A DNA stretch of 64,000 bases from Laetiporus sulphureus 93-53 (Eukaryota; Basidiomycota; Agaricomycetes; Polyporales; Laetiporaceae): assembly GCF_001632365.1 (NCBI RefSeq), contig NW_024468515.1, forward strand, positions 832,983-896,982, read 5' to 3'. Under the pieces are notes generated by a model. That model was not told where the DNA came from and searched no databases. It worked only from the letters and a program-made list of their open reading frames with translations. This document shows, one piece after another, positions 1-11,412 of the stretch (the first letter of the stretch is position 1; each line of letters begins with the position of its first letter). Position numbers and translations under genes: made by a program.

Positions 1-2257
1 TCAGGTCCCAAAATATGCTAAGTTGCGATAAGGTTAGGGGTCTTGGAACGGCCTCAGAGGCCCTAAATATGCAATCAGCGACAAGGAAATCATGATTTTG
101 GGCCACTCAAATATGCTATTTTGCGACACTCATATGTGAGAGTTGCCCGGGGCCTCCCCCTTAACTCCCGAAGAAAGGCTGTGGAGGAGCTGGTCACAAT
201 TCCTATTTCCCTGCGCCCTAATGTCTGCGGTGCTCGCGGAAGTCGATCCTCTCCGCGTGATGATCTGATACTATCTCCTCTCGGGAAAAAGCTACGGCAT
301 AGATCGCGCTATTCGGAGATGCCATCGACAGGCAAAGTCAAAAGCGCGAAAGCCTCGTACGGAGACGCGGATTCGCAATAATTCTGATGGCTTTTGATAG
401 CTGAATGCGACCCCTGCTGCCATATGCTGATGAGGCGCTAGAAAAGCATCGAGACGACCAGATGCGATCAACAAACGACCGCGATTTTAAGATCAAGTAC
501 GTTAATACCATCGTAACTGATTGAAGTTGAAAATCAGGTTGACTCACCGCTCATCACCGTGCTTTCCACGCCTATCAGGACAACGAACGTAATGAGGAAG
601 GGTTGAACTTCGCGAGCATCAGCTATGCTCATCTTCTTGTTCAGAGTGCCCATGAAAAAAAGCTCGCCGACTGCAGACGCATCTGAAACACTCCGGTCAG
701 ATCGCAATCGGTACTGCTACGACTCTAGCCGTTTTCGCTCGTAGACAACCCAACGGCAATAAATCTATCATAGTCATAATGTACAAAATGCAGCCTGAAT
801 GTCAAACTATCCGTCTCGCGAGCGCAGAATCAAGCTAGCTTCCACGTTCCAGAGCAGCGGCTGTGTAAGAGCGTTGAGAGGCAAGTCCGGACACTATGCG
901 GTAGCCTGAGTGAGGCTTTGTGAGATGAACTTCAATGAAGACGCACTCGATCTACTTGAGTCCAGGTTGAAATCTATCTGGATTCACCGGTGCCATTGCC
1001 AGTGCTTGTGTATAGAGCGAAGGCGAGAATGCTATGATACAAATTGGATGCAAGGTTGGCCGTCTGATGATCAAACAGAGTATTGACAACGGAAATCATG
1101 ACGGGGTTGATCGGCCGGGCTTATCGAGGCTGTACCGCTGCTCGTGCATGTTACAAACGCATATTGCGAAGTGTGGCACCACATGTACGCTGTAAGAGGT
1201 GCTCTGCATACAAATCAAGACGCTCTGCGATACTGCAAGGGGGGGAGGGTCCATGACTACGTGAGCTGGGCCGGAGGCTGAGATCTCTCGCAGTTATACA
1301 AGAAGTATGGCGGTGAGAATACTTCTGTCCGTCGAGATGCCGTTGTCGCATCTCGCAACCCGTTGAACAACACCCATTTCTTTTCCAAATGGCATGCACC
1401 GCCCTTCACTCCACAACTGCATTAGTTACCCATATGTACCTCGATGTTTGGTATTTGCAAGGTACAGCAAACTCTCGCTCTTTTTCAGTTGGACGAGCAC
1501 ACACCTATACCAAGCCTCGGAGGTCTTGCAGGATATAATAGACCTCGTTATCTCAATAAACAAGAGGAGAGATGTGCTCGGCAACTTGCCCGGATAAGGT
1601 TATTGAACATACCTGACCCAATTTCCACGTATATCATTGATGAATCTACTTGCAATTGACAGCAACTTCGGATCCAATTCTGCATTGGAACACTCGCACC
1701 TAGTTCCAATGCGCAGTAACACGGCCGTTCTGCCTGATGCAAGTGCGCCGTACCGTTCTTCATGGGTAATGAATGGGACCGCTCGCGGGGTTCTAGGACA
1801 AACAATCAGAGCGACTCAACGCCCGCATCTTGACTCTGAGAACTGGCTGGCGGTAATATCTGTCAACGGCTTCAAATTGGGATGGATGATGTGAACTCCA
1901 CTGCATCTCTTTTGTGAGTGCGCACAGCGTCCTACCACTTTTTGAACGTATGAAACAGGCAATAATGGACCAACAGCGCTTGATATCGGTCAGCCACAAC
2001 CATTGACCGGACGTGGGCTGCGAGCAGGCATGATTGTTGAACGCCGTCATGCAAACAGCATGTGCACTCCGCGTCGAAAGACGGCCGTTGCAGTTGCCGA
2101 GCTTGACACTGCCGCCCTTCAAACTGTGATTCACTCGGCAATCGTAGTACAACGAACGACAAGCGAAGAGACCATTTAGACTAAACCTAGGTTTCAAATA
2201 TGAGGAGACTCACAATATACATACACAGTACACGACACGGCAACAGGAGAATATAAT
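1..2257. other. Gene-poor left flank
   Basis: I see no convincing gene in this stretch. The open frames are short, overlap on both strands and carry no recognisable domain. Near the left edge the motif AAATATGC followed by a TTGCGA-like or CAGCGA-like block occurs three times, at about 11, 65 and 109, and could be the tail of a repeat that starts outside the window. The last part, 2160-2257, probably holds the 3' UTR of the SF3B1 gene that ends at 2258. Confidence 0.5.
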
Positions 2258-5200
2258 CTAAATGAACACCTGGAGTGGATGACGGTCATACACGTTCTGT
2301 CCTTCGCTCAGCTCTCCCAGGTCTGGATAGAACGGTACCAAAGCGTCAGCAGCGCCAAGGTATAGCGAATTATAGATACGCCAGTACACCTGTTTAGGAA
2401 CTCGATTAGCGGGTAAGCTCATACAAAAATCAGTAGGTAACGTACCTCGCGAACTTTCCTCGCTGGATGGAACAAGCCTTGCAGGACATAGCTCAACAGG
2501 ATACCCGGGCCGAGAGTCACCCGCATGGCTTCGATGGCTTCCATCACAGCACCGATAACGTGCGGTGACGTCTCGAAGCAATTGGGCCACACGAGGTTCA
2601 TCAAGTGCAGCATGGAATCCTCACAGCCGAGGCCGGCGACGCCGATGGCCAGATGCTTGACAATCGTGCTTGCGGTCTGTCGGTGCACAAGGTCGCGGTC
2701 CGTGAGAGCATCCTCCAACATCGTGACGACAGAGTCCGCGTAGTAAGCCGACTGTGGACCGACGTATTCGAATACGAATGAGAGTGCCTTCAGACATCCA
2801 GTCCGGACATTCAATTCGGCAGTGCGATACTCGTTGAGGATGGCAGGGATACATGTGAAAGCTGGAATGTTTTTGATGAGTGAACATACGCATGCGAGAT
2901 AAGGATTTGAACTTACGACCGCAAGTCTCTGCTACAATAGCGATTGCAACCGTACTGCAGACACGACTCTGTCGCTCTTGTACACGTAGGTTTGTAAGCA
3001 ACACTTGCAATACGTCTTGAGGACCAAGACTCTTGGCAATGTAACCGAAAGAATTGACCGCCGCACGACGGATGCCCTTCTTGTGCGCCTTCAGGAGATC
3101 CAGAAGCTCGAAGCAGATACGCATCCATTCTCGCGCTGGCACAAACTCGGCACCGCGGTCAGCTGGAATTAACAATGTTAGCATGTTATTTGTGAATGGT
3201 GGGAGACTGACGTACCAATGCGACCGATCAGGTTAATCGTGGCCTCCTGCACCTTCTCGTGTCGGTTACGGAGAATCGGCGTCATACGGGGCACTACGCA
3301 CAATGACATCAGCAATAAGCACTTGCATAGACAGAAGTGAGTACTCACGGAGATCCTTCACAGGCGGATTCATTTGCGTCATACCGACAACGTTCGCGAT
3401 AGCACCCTCGGCAGCAATAATACTACCCAGGGTATCGGGGTATTCTTCACCGAGCTGCTCGAAGAGGACGAGACCCAGTTTGCTCAGAAGCTGATCTTCG
3501 CCGCATTGCTTGATGACAACGGCCAGACGTGTGGTGAGATCCGCTGCTTGCTGACGCACCTTGGCGCTCTTGTTATTGAGACGCCAGAGGATGGTAGACA
3601 CGATCTGCGTCAAATACGGCTTGACCCGAATACCTGAGAAGCACAAAGTCAGCACCTGTTTTGCATGGAACGTTGCGACGTGAAGCTTACCCAGTGCATT
3701 GACAACCGTACCAAACCCATCCAGCATGACTTGATCCTCCGTCGTCTGCTCTTGGAAGGCGTAGATAATGCCATCGACGAGCCGAACCTCCAGTCGTTCA
3801 TCAATGTCGGATGCACCGAGAGAAGCAACCACTTTCGTGATTGTCTCCATGACCATCTTGCGGTACGGCTCGGCCTCGTCCTTGAGGTCATTGACAATCC
3901 TTCCAACAATTTCTGCAACACCAGACTTTTGAGCCAACTCGACAGTTGTCTCAACGACCTGTCTGTAATTTCTACGGTCGAGAGCCATGCGACGGACCCA
4001 GAAGGCCTTGAAGAAGTCGGGCAGAATGTCCTGCTTGATGTACTGCGGCGTAACACCTTCGGTGGCGGCGCACTGCTGGACAACCTTCAAGACGATCTTC
4101 TTCATCTCCTCGTCTGACGTTTGAAACTCACGGATGAGGATGATGGTCACCTCCTTGATGTAGTAAGAGACATATTCAGGGTCCATCAGGGGCAAGATGA
4201 AACCGATGGCCTTCAGGAATGCAGCCAGACTCTTGCCGCGGTGCAGGCGGATACCGACCCACAGCGGCTTGAGGACATTGTCAAACGATTCTATACCGTA
4301 GGGCGCAGCTGCCTCAGCCAACGCTGCAAGACCCAAGGCGGTCATTGTCCTGACCTTCTGTTGCTCATCCTGGAGCCCATGCGCGATGCAATCGACGAGG
4401 TTGCGAAGGTGCGGTAGCACGGCGCATCCCATCATGATAGCAATCTGCTGGACGATACGGATACCAGTGTGTCGCGCCTGCCACGACTTCTTGCTCCGGC
4501 AGACAGCTTTCAGGAAAGGCAACAGAGATGGAATACCGAGCGCCGAAGCCACAACTGAGAATGCACGGGCAGTTGTGTTACGCACGTACTCGTCCGCATG
4601 GTCGATATCGGGACGCATGGTGGAGATCATGTGCGCGAGACCAGCTGCTTTGGACAAGTTGGAGATGATCTCACGTCCCTCAACACGGGCATAGTAGTCC
4701 TCATCGATGAGCAGAGGCTCGATGACGACGAGGATCTTATGGACGTATGGCCGAACAAGGTCGTCGAGCTTGTACAGTACGCGGTCGATAACCTTGACAA
4801 GCAGGTGACGTTCTTGGTCCTCCAACGTTCGCTCCATCAGCAAAGGCAGGATCTTGTCAAAGAGAGGACCAGCCCCGAATTCACGGGCTTTGTCTGTGAT
4901 CTGTCGGAGGGCGGTCTTTCGGACGGGCGGCGTGCCGTTCTTGATTTTGAGCAGGAGACGCATGATCTTGCGCTCCTTCATCTCGTCCACCGACAACTCC
5001 GTCTCGTCCTCCTCCTTCAAAATCTTGGCGAAGTACTGCGCGTCCTCCGCCTTAAAGAAAGCGAGACTGCCGACGCCCGGAATCTCAGTGGGCAACTCGG
5101 GGGCAAGACCGGCCGCTGCTGCGAGGTTAGCAGCATCGGAGCTCTCCTGTATCTGGAAGCCGCCAACTTCGGTGACGGGAGTGGCGACCTTCGGGGGGCG

Positions 5201-6058
5201 AATCAGAGGGGCATAACCCGGAGGCGGAGTGACAATGGAATAACCGGTGGCAGGGAGAACAGCGTCCAACTCTTCATCGGTCAGATAACGGTTGTGCTTG
5301 TCCTCATGCATGAAGCCAGGCGCATTCATAATGATGGGCTGCATGGGAATGTCTTGGACAACGGGTGTCTGATCCCAGCGCGATCTCTTGGGAGTCTCAC
5401 TGAGCGCATTGACGTCGGCAGGCGTCGCGTCCCAGCGAGAACGACGCTTCTTAGGTGCAGCCTCCTCGAGAGCTTCCTTGGACCACTCACCACCCTTCAC
5501 CTCCTTGTTCTCCTTATCCTCTGGCTCAGCAACATCCCATCGGCGTTTGCGCTTCGTCCCTGCGAGCTCCTTCGCCGCTGCTTCAAGCTCCTCCCGAGGG
5601 GGTGTCTTGTCTAGATCCATCTTTGCTTTGCCCTCCTCCCTCGCCTGCTTCTCTTTTTCCTCGATTGCTCGTCTGACTCGCTGCTCCTCCTGCTCAAGCC
5701 TCTGCAATCTCATGGCACCCTTATACCCGCCCTCAACATCCTTGCCCTCCTCTACCGCTTTGAACGCATCCTCGCTCTCGAGTGCTTGGCGATTGAATCG
5801 GCGGTTATGGTAGTCGGACTGCCGCGACGCAATCTGGCGCTTTGATGCAGTTTCGGCGAAGGGGTCAACGTTCTCCTCCTCAGCGAGTTCTGCAAACTCC
5901 TGCAGTACTTCCTTTGGTGCCGTGAAAGAGTCAACTAATCTGGGGAATCTTGGGGAGGACATGATGGAAGCAAAGTAAGAGGTGTCAGAAGAAGGAAGGT
6001 CTTGGTCACTAACATCCTCTCGCCGAAGCGATGACCAATCCGGCAACTGCCGCACCAT
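2258..6058 (-). CDS. hsh155: Splicing factor 3B subunit 1 (SF3B1/Hsh155)
   Basis: U2 snRNP component that clamps the branch-point helix in the nucleus. The protein is about 1,150 residues, slightly shorter than the animal one. The N-terminal third is charged and low-complexity, with the RWD motifs of this family ([17 protein letters not shown]). The rest is a HEAT-repeat solenoid that follows the family closely, for example [22 protein letters not shown] and [10 protein letters not shown]. The lysine in DEQQK matches the human cancer hot spot K700. The long first exon (to about 3349) contains one in-frame 57-nt intron (3634-3690) without a stop. Further introns follow, the last at 2390-2445. 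The start at 6058 is the first ATG of the frame. Nothing suggests damage. Identification is secure; individual exon borders were placed by eye from splice signals and family alignment. Confidence 0.95.
3634..3690 (-). other. In-frame 57-nt intron in SF3B1
   Basis: On the minus strand it starts GTAAGC and ends TCTCAG. It encodes 19 sense codons, so it does not break the frame. The family alignment runs directly from VVNALG on one side to RVKPYL on the other, so these 19 residues are not part of the normal protein. Retention would insert them into the HEAT solenoid without a frameshift. Confidence 0.8.
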
Positions 6059-6833
6059 ATTTTAACTCCGAAAACACTCCGCTACTTGCCAGCGCCACAT
6101 CGGCCGCTGACGGCACGTGGGCGCTAGTGACGATGTTAATCGCCCTGCGATTTTAACAACTTGAACGCACATACTGGTGTGATCGTGTATGGTCTGATTA
6201 TCCTCTTCTCTTTTATTAACAGCAATCACAGACCACTAGTGTGGCTTGCGTGGCTACGTGCATATATAGTAGCCGTGCATCTGAATTTCTGAAAATATAC
6301 AGGTGCTACGGTCATTTTCGTGGATGCGTCCACAACGTCCTCACGACAGAATCTGCAATGTATGGCTCTCAGAGTGAATCGATCGCTCTCGGGTGCACGG
6401 AGATGTAAGAGAGCGATGAAAATCCGATGTAAGAGAGTTTTTGAAGTCAAGGTTGGCCATGAAAGCGATGAAAGGTGCCATTCTGGCGCGAGTTGTTTCT
6501 TCGACTCAGGCCCGTGCAATCAAGAATCGATCCTTATCAAAAGACATAGGATATCGCGCCTCCTATCATACAGCAAGCCAATGGTGAGTTGGTGAGCAAA
6601 GTTCACTGATGCTCGCCTGCATGATGAGCCTGTCCGTCGTTATTTCGAAAGGTACGAATATGATACATCAGCTCTATCCGCTCTAACTGCAGAGGAACAA
6701 CAGTCCGAGAAGACGGTGTGCCCACAAACACAAACTTAGAATGCTCATGAGTACTGATTGCATCGTCGGAGAGAAACGATAGCACTCACCTTGAGGCGCC
6801 CCGAATCAAGTAGCCTGATTTCCGCGGCATGCA
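6059..6833. other. Spacer between SF3B1 and MYND copy 1
   Basis: This should hold the SF3B1 promoter and the 3' UTR of the MYND gene. A CACGTG box lies about 55 bases upstream of the SF3B1 ATG (near 6113). I see no gene in it. Confidence 0.5.
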
Positions 6834-7684
6834 TCAGAAGACCCTGCCCGAGTTGATCGCCTCCTTGATGAACTCTCCCCAGTCCACCAAACCCTGATAA
6901 AACGACATCACCGCGGGCTCAATGTGGTCGTAGGCGATAAGCTCTGTCTCCGTCATGCCCAGTTCCGGACACCAGAACATCGCTATAAATACGCCCGCTT
7001 TGCCGGACGCCTGAGCATGCTCGCGTTCGTGCGCTAGCAGGACGGGAAGAATGCGTGCCTCGGACGGAGTGACTACTAAGCCGCCGATATCCACGGGGTC
7101 GATCCAGTGTATCTGCGTGACGGAGAAGGCCGCCTCGCGCCGTTTCTTGCGATGCCAGTCGAGACGGACGACCATGATGAGGCGGTTTGCGAGGTTGGGA
7201 TAGTCATAGAGCTCCATCGCCGATGGCCCTGTCATGGAGACTGTCCGGAGGTGTCGATCCTTGTATAGCTGGAGGAGGTGCTGTCGTTTTGCGGTTGCCT
7301 CATCCATGTTTGCGATGCGATCGCACTTCTCCTTGTGTAGGGACCAGTCAGCCCTCTGGCATTGCTTGCTCTGTAAACGACGATAAGGTTGGGCGTTGCC
7401 TGCAGACATAGTGCACAAAGACATACACAGTATGTATCCACCTTACACCGGGAGCACTTCATGAGCTTCTCAACTTCGGAGCGTGGTTTGAAGCAGTGAG
7501 AACAATGCATCATCTGCTTGTACGAGGGCGCCTGGTTAACTTCATCTTCGGGAGGTGATACCAATGCATCGAGTGCTTCGAGCGAATATACAGTTCGTTC
7601 ACGAATGAGTCGACCGCCGCCGGCCGCGATCGGATAGGCATCCTCCTGGTGATAGATGGGTGTGTAACGGTTGACAACTGACAT
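6834..7684 (-). CDS. MYND zinc-finger protein, copy 1
   Basis: A 264-residue protein from two exons, with a 56-nt intron at 7371-7426. Residues about 60-105 form a MYND zinc finger: CSHC, then CSRC, then YC-SKQC after the splice, then a final H and C in HKEKC. The intron falls exactly between YC and SKQC. The roughly 150-residue C-terminal part (KDRHLRTVSMTGPS to INSGRVF) has no function known to me but is shared with the two MYND genes at 28.9 and 30.6 kb. MYND domains bind proline-rich peptides, so this is probably an interaction module; the target is unknown. An ATG 14 codons upstream (7726) is possible; I chose 7684 because the paralogues also start with MS. The gene lies head-to-head with DUF1275 protein A once the 8.4-kb element is removed. 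Confidence 0.8.
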
Positions 7685-9038
7685 GGTAGATGAAATGAGG
7701 TCCGGACAGAGGACGGAAAGATGCACGATATCTCGAGCAGGTCAACTGCATGCGGCTGTCTGTGATATACGATCGAGACTGCCACCATGCGCGAGCGGCG
7801 TTTCGCGCCAGATACGAATTCGTCGATGGCTCAGCAATTCTCCGAACCGTTATAGACGTTCGCGGACTAATGTTCTTGCTCTCATTGTCTCTCGCGTCCT
7901 GCGCCTCCACATCGCATCCGAATGGAATTCCGCGTCTATTGCCCTTCTCTTTAGTGCTGTTCTTCCCATCATGCGAGACACAAAGTTGGGTGCCAGGACG
8001 AAGCGGGGTTTTGATCCGTGATGTGAAAGGGTACACTAATGACCGGCGAGTTCGAAGACAACTACTAGGCACATTACATTCGTGCCACTCTCGCATTGCA
8101 TGTTCGTACCTGACAAGACGCTTCCGAAACGTGATTTGACTTGAGGCTGACGAGACGTCGACGATTCCGTGCAGTCTCACAGCGCAGTCGGACTTCTCAA
8201 TACTGGCAAGGGAGGACTTCACCAAGGTTCTCTTCTCTTCTCCTCACAACCTGCGAATGAAGAAGCGCGTACTCGAGTTCAACCCATGCTTGTCAACCAA
8301 AAGTGGCAATCTCTTCTACTGAATCACAATGCCCTTCCCCCCAGCTCGAGCACAACTTCCGAGTGTACTCAGCCTGCTTCAACGTCACATTGAAATCGCT
8401 CGCGCTCGCTTCCCCATGAACGGCTTCTACGCACCACACGTCGCTGTGACAGCCTTGATGCCTCCGCTTCCAGGCCTTTGCTGACCGTTTCAGTAAACGA
8501 TGTATCTGCTTTAATCAGCGTTGAGCTAGGACAAAGATTTGGGATGAAAGTTCGATAGCGAGGAGCGTCACAGATAGCAAGAAGCACATAATTAGGCAAA
8601 TCGAAAGGAAGCAAAGAGCATGCGTCGAGTCGGTCAGTCAGAGCTTGCAAAGATGAGACGAGGGCGATTCTCAAAGTCCAGTCATGTTGAATCCTAGAAC
8701 TCGCCATCAGACAGCCCAAGCGTTGTTACTACGATAGCGGCGGCGAAGATGGCAAGCAGTGAGCCATTGTCAGGTATTCGCATTCGGGGAGCCGGCTTCG
8801 TAGGCATCTTCAGAGAGCATTGCCAGCCATCACGAACATGAGTACTGTGCTTCATCCGTTGATCGTCGTCCCTATAAGGAGACTCGCAGCTGCTAGTGAC
8901 GAAATTTGTTGCACGCCAATCGCGAGGAAAGACCAGCTAGCCGGAGGCGGTGCCCTCAAAGAAGCATGGCAAACATATCCGATCACGTCGCATAGGAATG
9001 AACTAGAACGAGACAAGGCATAGCGTCAAACGTTGAAG
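7685..9038. other. Spacer between MYND copy 1 and the 8.4-kb element
   Basis: No gene that I can support. The open frames on both strands overlap, are arginine/serine rich and look like shadows. The stretch next to 7684 should hold the MYND promoter. It ends at the 4-bp target duplication of the element. Confidence 0.45.
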
Positions 9039-9042
9039 GTAT
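9039..9042. repeat. Target-site duplication GTAT, left
   Basis: GTAT lies directly outside the left inverted repeat and is matched by GTAT at 17460-17463 directly outside the right one. Four bases could match by chance (about 1 in 256), but together with the sharp repeat ends they support a transposition event. Confidence 0.75.
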
Positions 9043-9326
9043 GGCAACCGTGACTGACCAGCTACAAACACGTCCGTATATGGTATATGCCGAACCTCGC
9101 GCCACCCGGCTTTGCGGTAGGACCTCTGTCACTGTCCATTAAAAGCGGAAAAGCGTGCTTCGGATTATGTAAGCGTCGAACCTGTGTAACTGGTTTGAGG
9201 TCATATATAGGCTTTGTGAGGAAAAGATAGATTTCTTCAGGTTAGGAGACATGCTGAGAAGAAGCTCATCGTGATTTTCGGTGAAACGGATGGCCGTATA
9301 TCGCCCTACAATTCTAACTCTCTGCG
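9043..9326 (+). repeat. Left terminal inverted repeat, 284 bp
   Basis: It starts GGCAACCGTGACTG and ends CTCTGCG. It is the exact reverse complement of 17176-17459 over all 284 bases; flanking bases differ at once on both ends. It contains the internal near-palindrome GTATATGGTATATGC. I see no open frame conserved in it. Confidence 0.95.
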
Positions 9327-10369
9327 CGCCAACTGTGTGGCTGGCAGCTCCCAGTGTGATGACGGCTCGCACGTGACGTGGCCACAAATGTACTGAGGAG
9401 CGTTGCAGCTCTCCTCTGTGTAGAATGGATCTCTCAGTGACACCGCCTGTCGGGATGACTACGAAGACTCGACCACGGGACTACGGGTCATGTTCGGCAG
9501 GTGGAGTGTCAGCTGATATAGCTTGGTACCGCTGTCTCCTCCTCACCATTCCCCCCTTTGTCCATCTTACTCGCACGTCCTCCACTGCATGCAATCCGTC
9601 CCCCTCGCACCTGACGCCCTCCGAGCGGAGACCCCTCCCTCCCCTCCAATGCCCACAAACGCCACGCCCCACCATCAGTTCGTGACGCTCGCCTATCCTA
9701 TCGCACCTGCATTAATATCCTACCAGCACTTACCTCACAGCCCTAGTCACCACCCCGTCAGAGCAGCCCACCTAGGCCGTTCATCCATACATGCACATAT
9801 CCGCCCAGGGAGTGCCAGCTGCGTCAGATACCCGTCCCTCGCTCACTCATCCCGCTCCTGCTCTCATACACTCTCCGTCCCCCTGTTCTGTCTTCCGCAC
9901 CTGCTCTCCCGCTCATGCACTTTCACCCTCATGCTCTAGACTATCTCGCTTCCAGCCCTATCATACAGCCTCCGCATTGTACCTTACAGCCTCCTACTCT
10001 CCTGATCGACCTTTCTCCCTCCCGCCGCCCGCCGCCACGCTCAGGACCTCCTCTCCTTGGCCCACGCCCCACCTCCTAGAAGGTGCTCGCTTCGTATCTG
10101 CCATGCGCATGCCAGGCGTACATGAACGTGTAGAAGCCGCCTGTGCTGCACTTCATTCACGAATGCTGCGAATAACATTTTCGTCCATCCAGCACCGCGC
10201 CGCGCCATCGATTAAGCGTGTCAACATTGAGCAGGAGCTATAATAGCTGCGCGCGAACGTCCCCGAGCAAGGTGGCTAATGGGGTTGGAGAGGCGGATAG
10301 CAATTGTAGCGTCAATTAGAGCAGTATCACACGGTCGTCGAGAAAAAGGAGGTGTAAGGTGAGCACTGC
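9327..10369. other. Pyrimidine-rich segment inside the 8.4-kb element
   Basis: The plus strand from about 9530 to 10110 is strongly C/T-rich, with many CCTCC and CTCC runs. Its open frames encode only proline/serine/histidine-rich low-complexity sequence in several frames at once, which is what such composition gives by chance. It could be a promoter or leader for a rightward transcript; tracts of this kind precede many basidiomycete genes. No domain is visible. Confidence 0.4.
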
Positions 10370-10714
10370 ATGTTCCGCTGCGAATACCCATGTTCAGTTC
10401 CAGAACTTTCCCATGCTATGCACTGCCAGCTTGCATGCTCCCCCCACCCTCAACGCGCCATCCCTGCAGTGCAGACTATCACTACGCCTACTCCCGCTCC
10501 CGCCACCCTCTCACTCAACGACCTCTTCCACTTCCTCAAATTACCCTACATCCCCACTGCTCACACCGTCCGGATCATCTCCCGTCTTGCCCTCGGCTTC
10601 GCACCTCGTGAACGCAGGTCCTTGCTCTCCATGTACGCCGTTCCTGATGTCTGCGTGGCCCTCACCATGATCCATATCCTCGCCGACAGTCGACGTGCTG
10701 CCCTCCTCGTTTGA
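10370..10714 (+). CDS. Hypothetical small protein in the element
   Basis: A 114-residue open frame that begins at an ATG in the sequence TGCATGTTCC. The first 40 residues look arbitrary, but the rest, from LSLNDLFHFLKLPYIP to TMIHILADSRR, has the mixed composition and amphipathic spacing of a folded helical protein, unlike the proline-rich frames around it. I do not recognise the family. The reading may continue into another frame after about 10670 through an intron or a frameshift, because a second open frame (10695-10946) follows at once. It runs opposite to the transposase and kinase genes. It could be an accessory gene of the element, captured host sequence, or chance. Confidence 0.3.
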   Translation: MFRCEYPCSVPELSHAMHCQLACSPHPQRAIPAVQTITTPTPAPATLSLNDLFHFLKLPYIPTAHTVRIISRLALGFAPRERRSLLSMYAVPDVCVALTMIHILADSRRAALLV

Positions 10715-11412
10715 CCCCACCCCCACCAACAACTCTGACGATCCCCAGCTCCAGCGCCAGCTTCCTCCGGTGAACGAGAAGTCTGCAGTTGCAAACGCTG
10801 ACGGCGAGGCCTTGTGCAACTGGGCTGCTTTCGTGCACGCGTACGCAGTCGGCCGCTTGGACTGTCTCTGCACCCCGCACTCCCCTCGCTCACAGCTCCA
10901 GGCACCCAGTCATCTGGCGCAGGCGACTTTGGGTTCGACCTTTTGAGACAGATAACATTCCTGATCGTGGATCCGCCCTTGGAACCCGGAGGGTTTGTTT
11001 CTGTAGTTCGAGAGATCTGTCGCACTCTGTCGCAGAGATCGCAAGATGTTTGAGTCCCTGTGCCAGATACATCCACCTGAGATGCTGTGCAACACAGCAT
11101 CATATGATCTCACAGTGTGGATGGCGAGGTCGATGTCTGGAGCGCGGAGGGTGTCGGAACTGAGATCAAGATAAACTTTGACGGGGAGCCAGTTGAACAG
11201 CAGGCCTCATCTTGCGATAAAGAGATGATGCAGGTGTATGACCACATGAGGCAGCCGACCATGTGGTTGCTAGGCTTCGACGACTTGCACCGAGGCATCC
11301 TTGCAGTTCCTGACCCAGCATCGCCCGTACCGTCTCACAGATCAGGGGTTCGCAATAATGATTCTTGTTATTACGCTATTTCTGCTCTTTTGTATCGACA
11401 ATCAGTGTGGTT
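10715..11412. other. Segment between hypothetical ORF and transposase 3' end
   Basis: An open plus-strand frame (10695-10946) without recognisable domain runs into this stretch. The part next to 11413 should be the 3' UTR of the transposase gene. Nothing else is visible. Confidence 0.35.

Noticed and set aside
4598..5614. 338-codon open frame on the plus strand
   Set aside because: It lies antisense to the SF3B1 exon, begins inside strongly conserved HEAT repeats and has no domain. It is a shadow of that gene.
9425..10243. Proline- and serine-rich plus-strand frames of 86-150 codons
   Set aside because: Several frames are open at once because the strand is C/T-rich and poor in stop codons. 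No frame looks selected.
10560..11103. Minus-strand 180-codon frame
   Set aside because: Overlaps the hypothetical plus-strand frame and is rich in Arg/Ser/Gly without any motif; probably a shadow.
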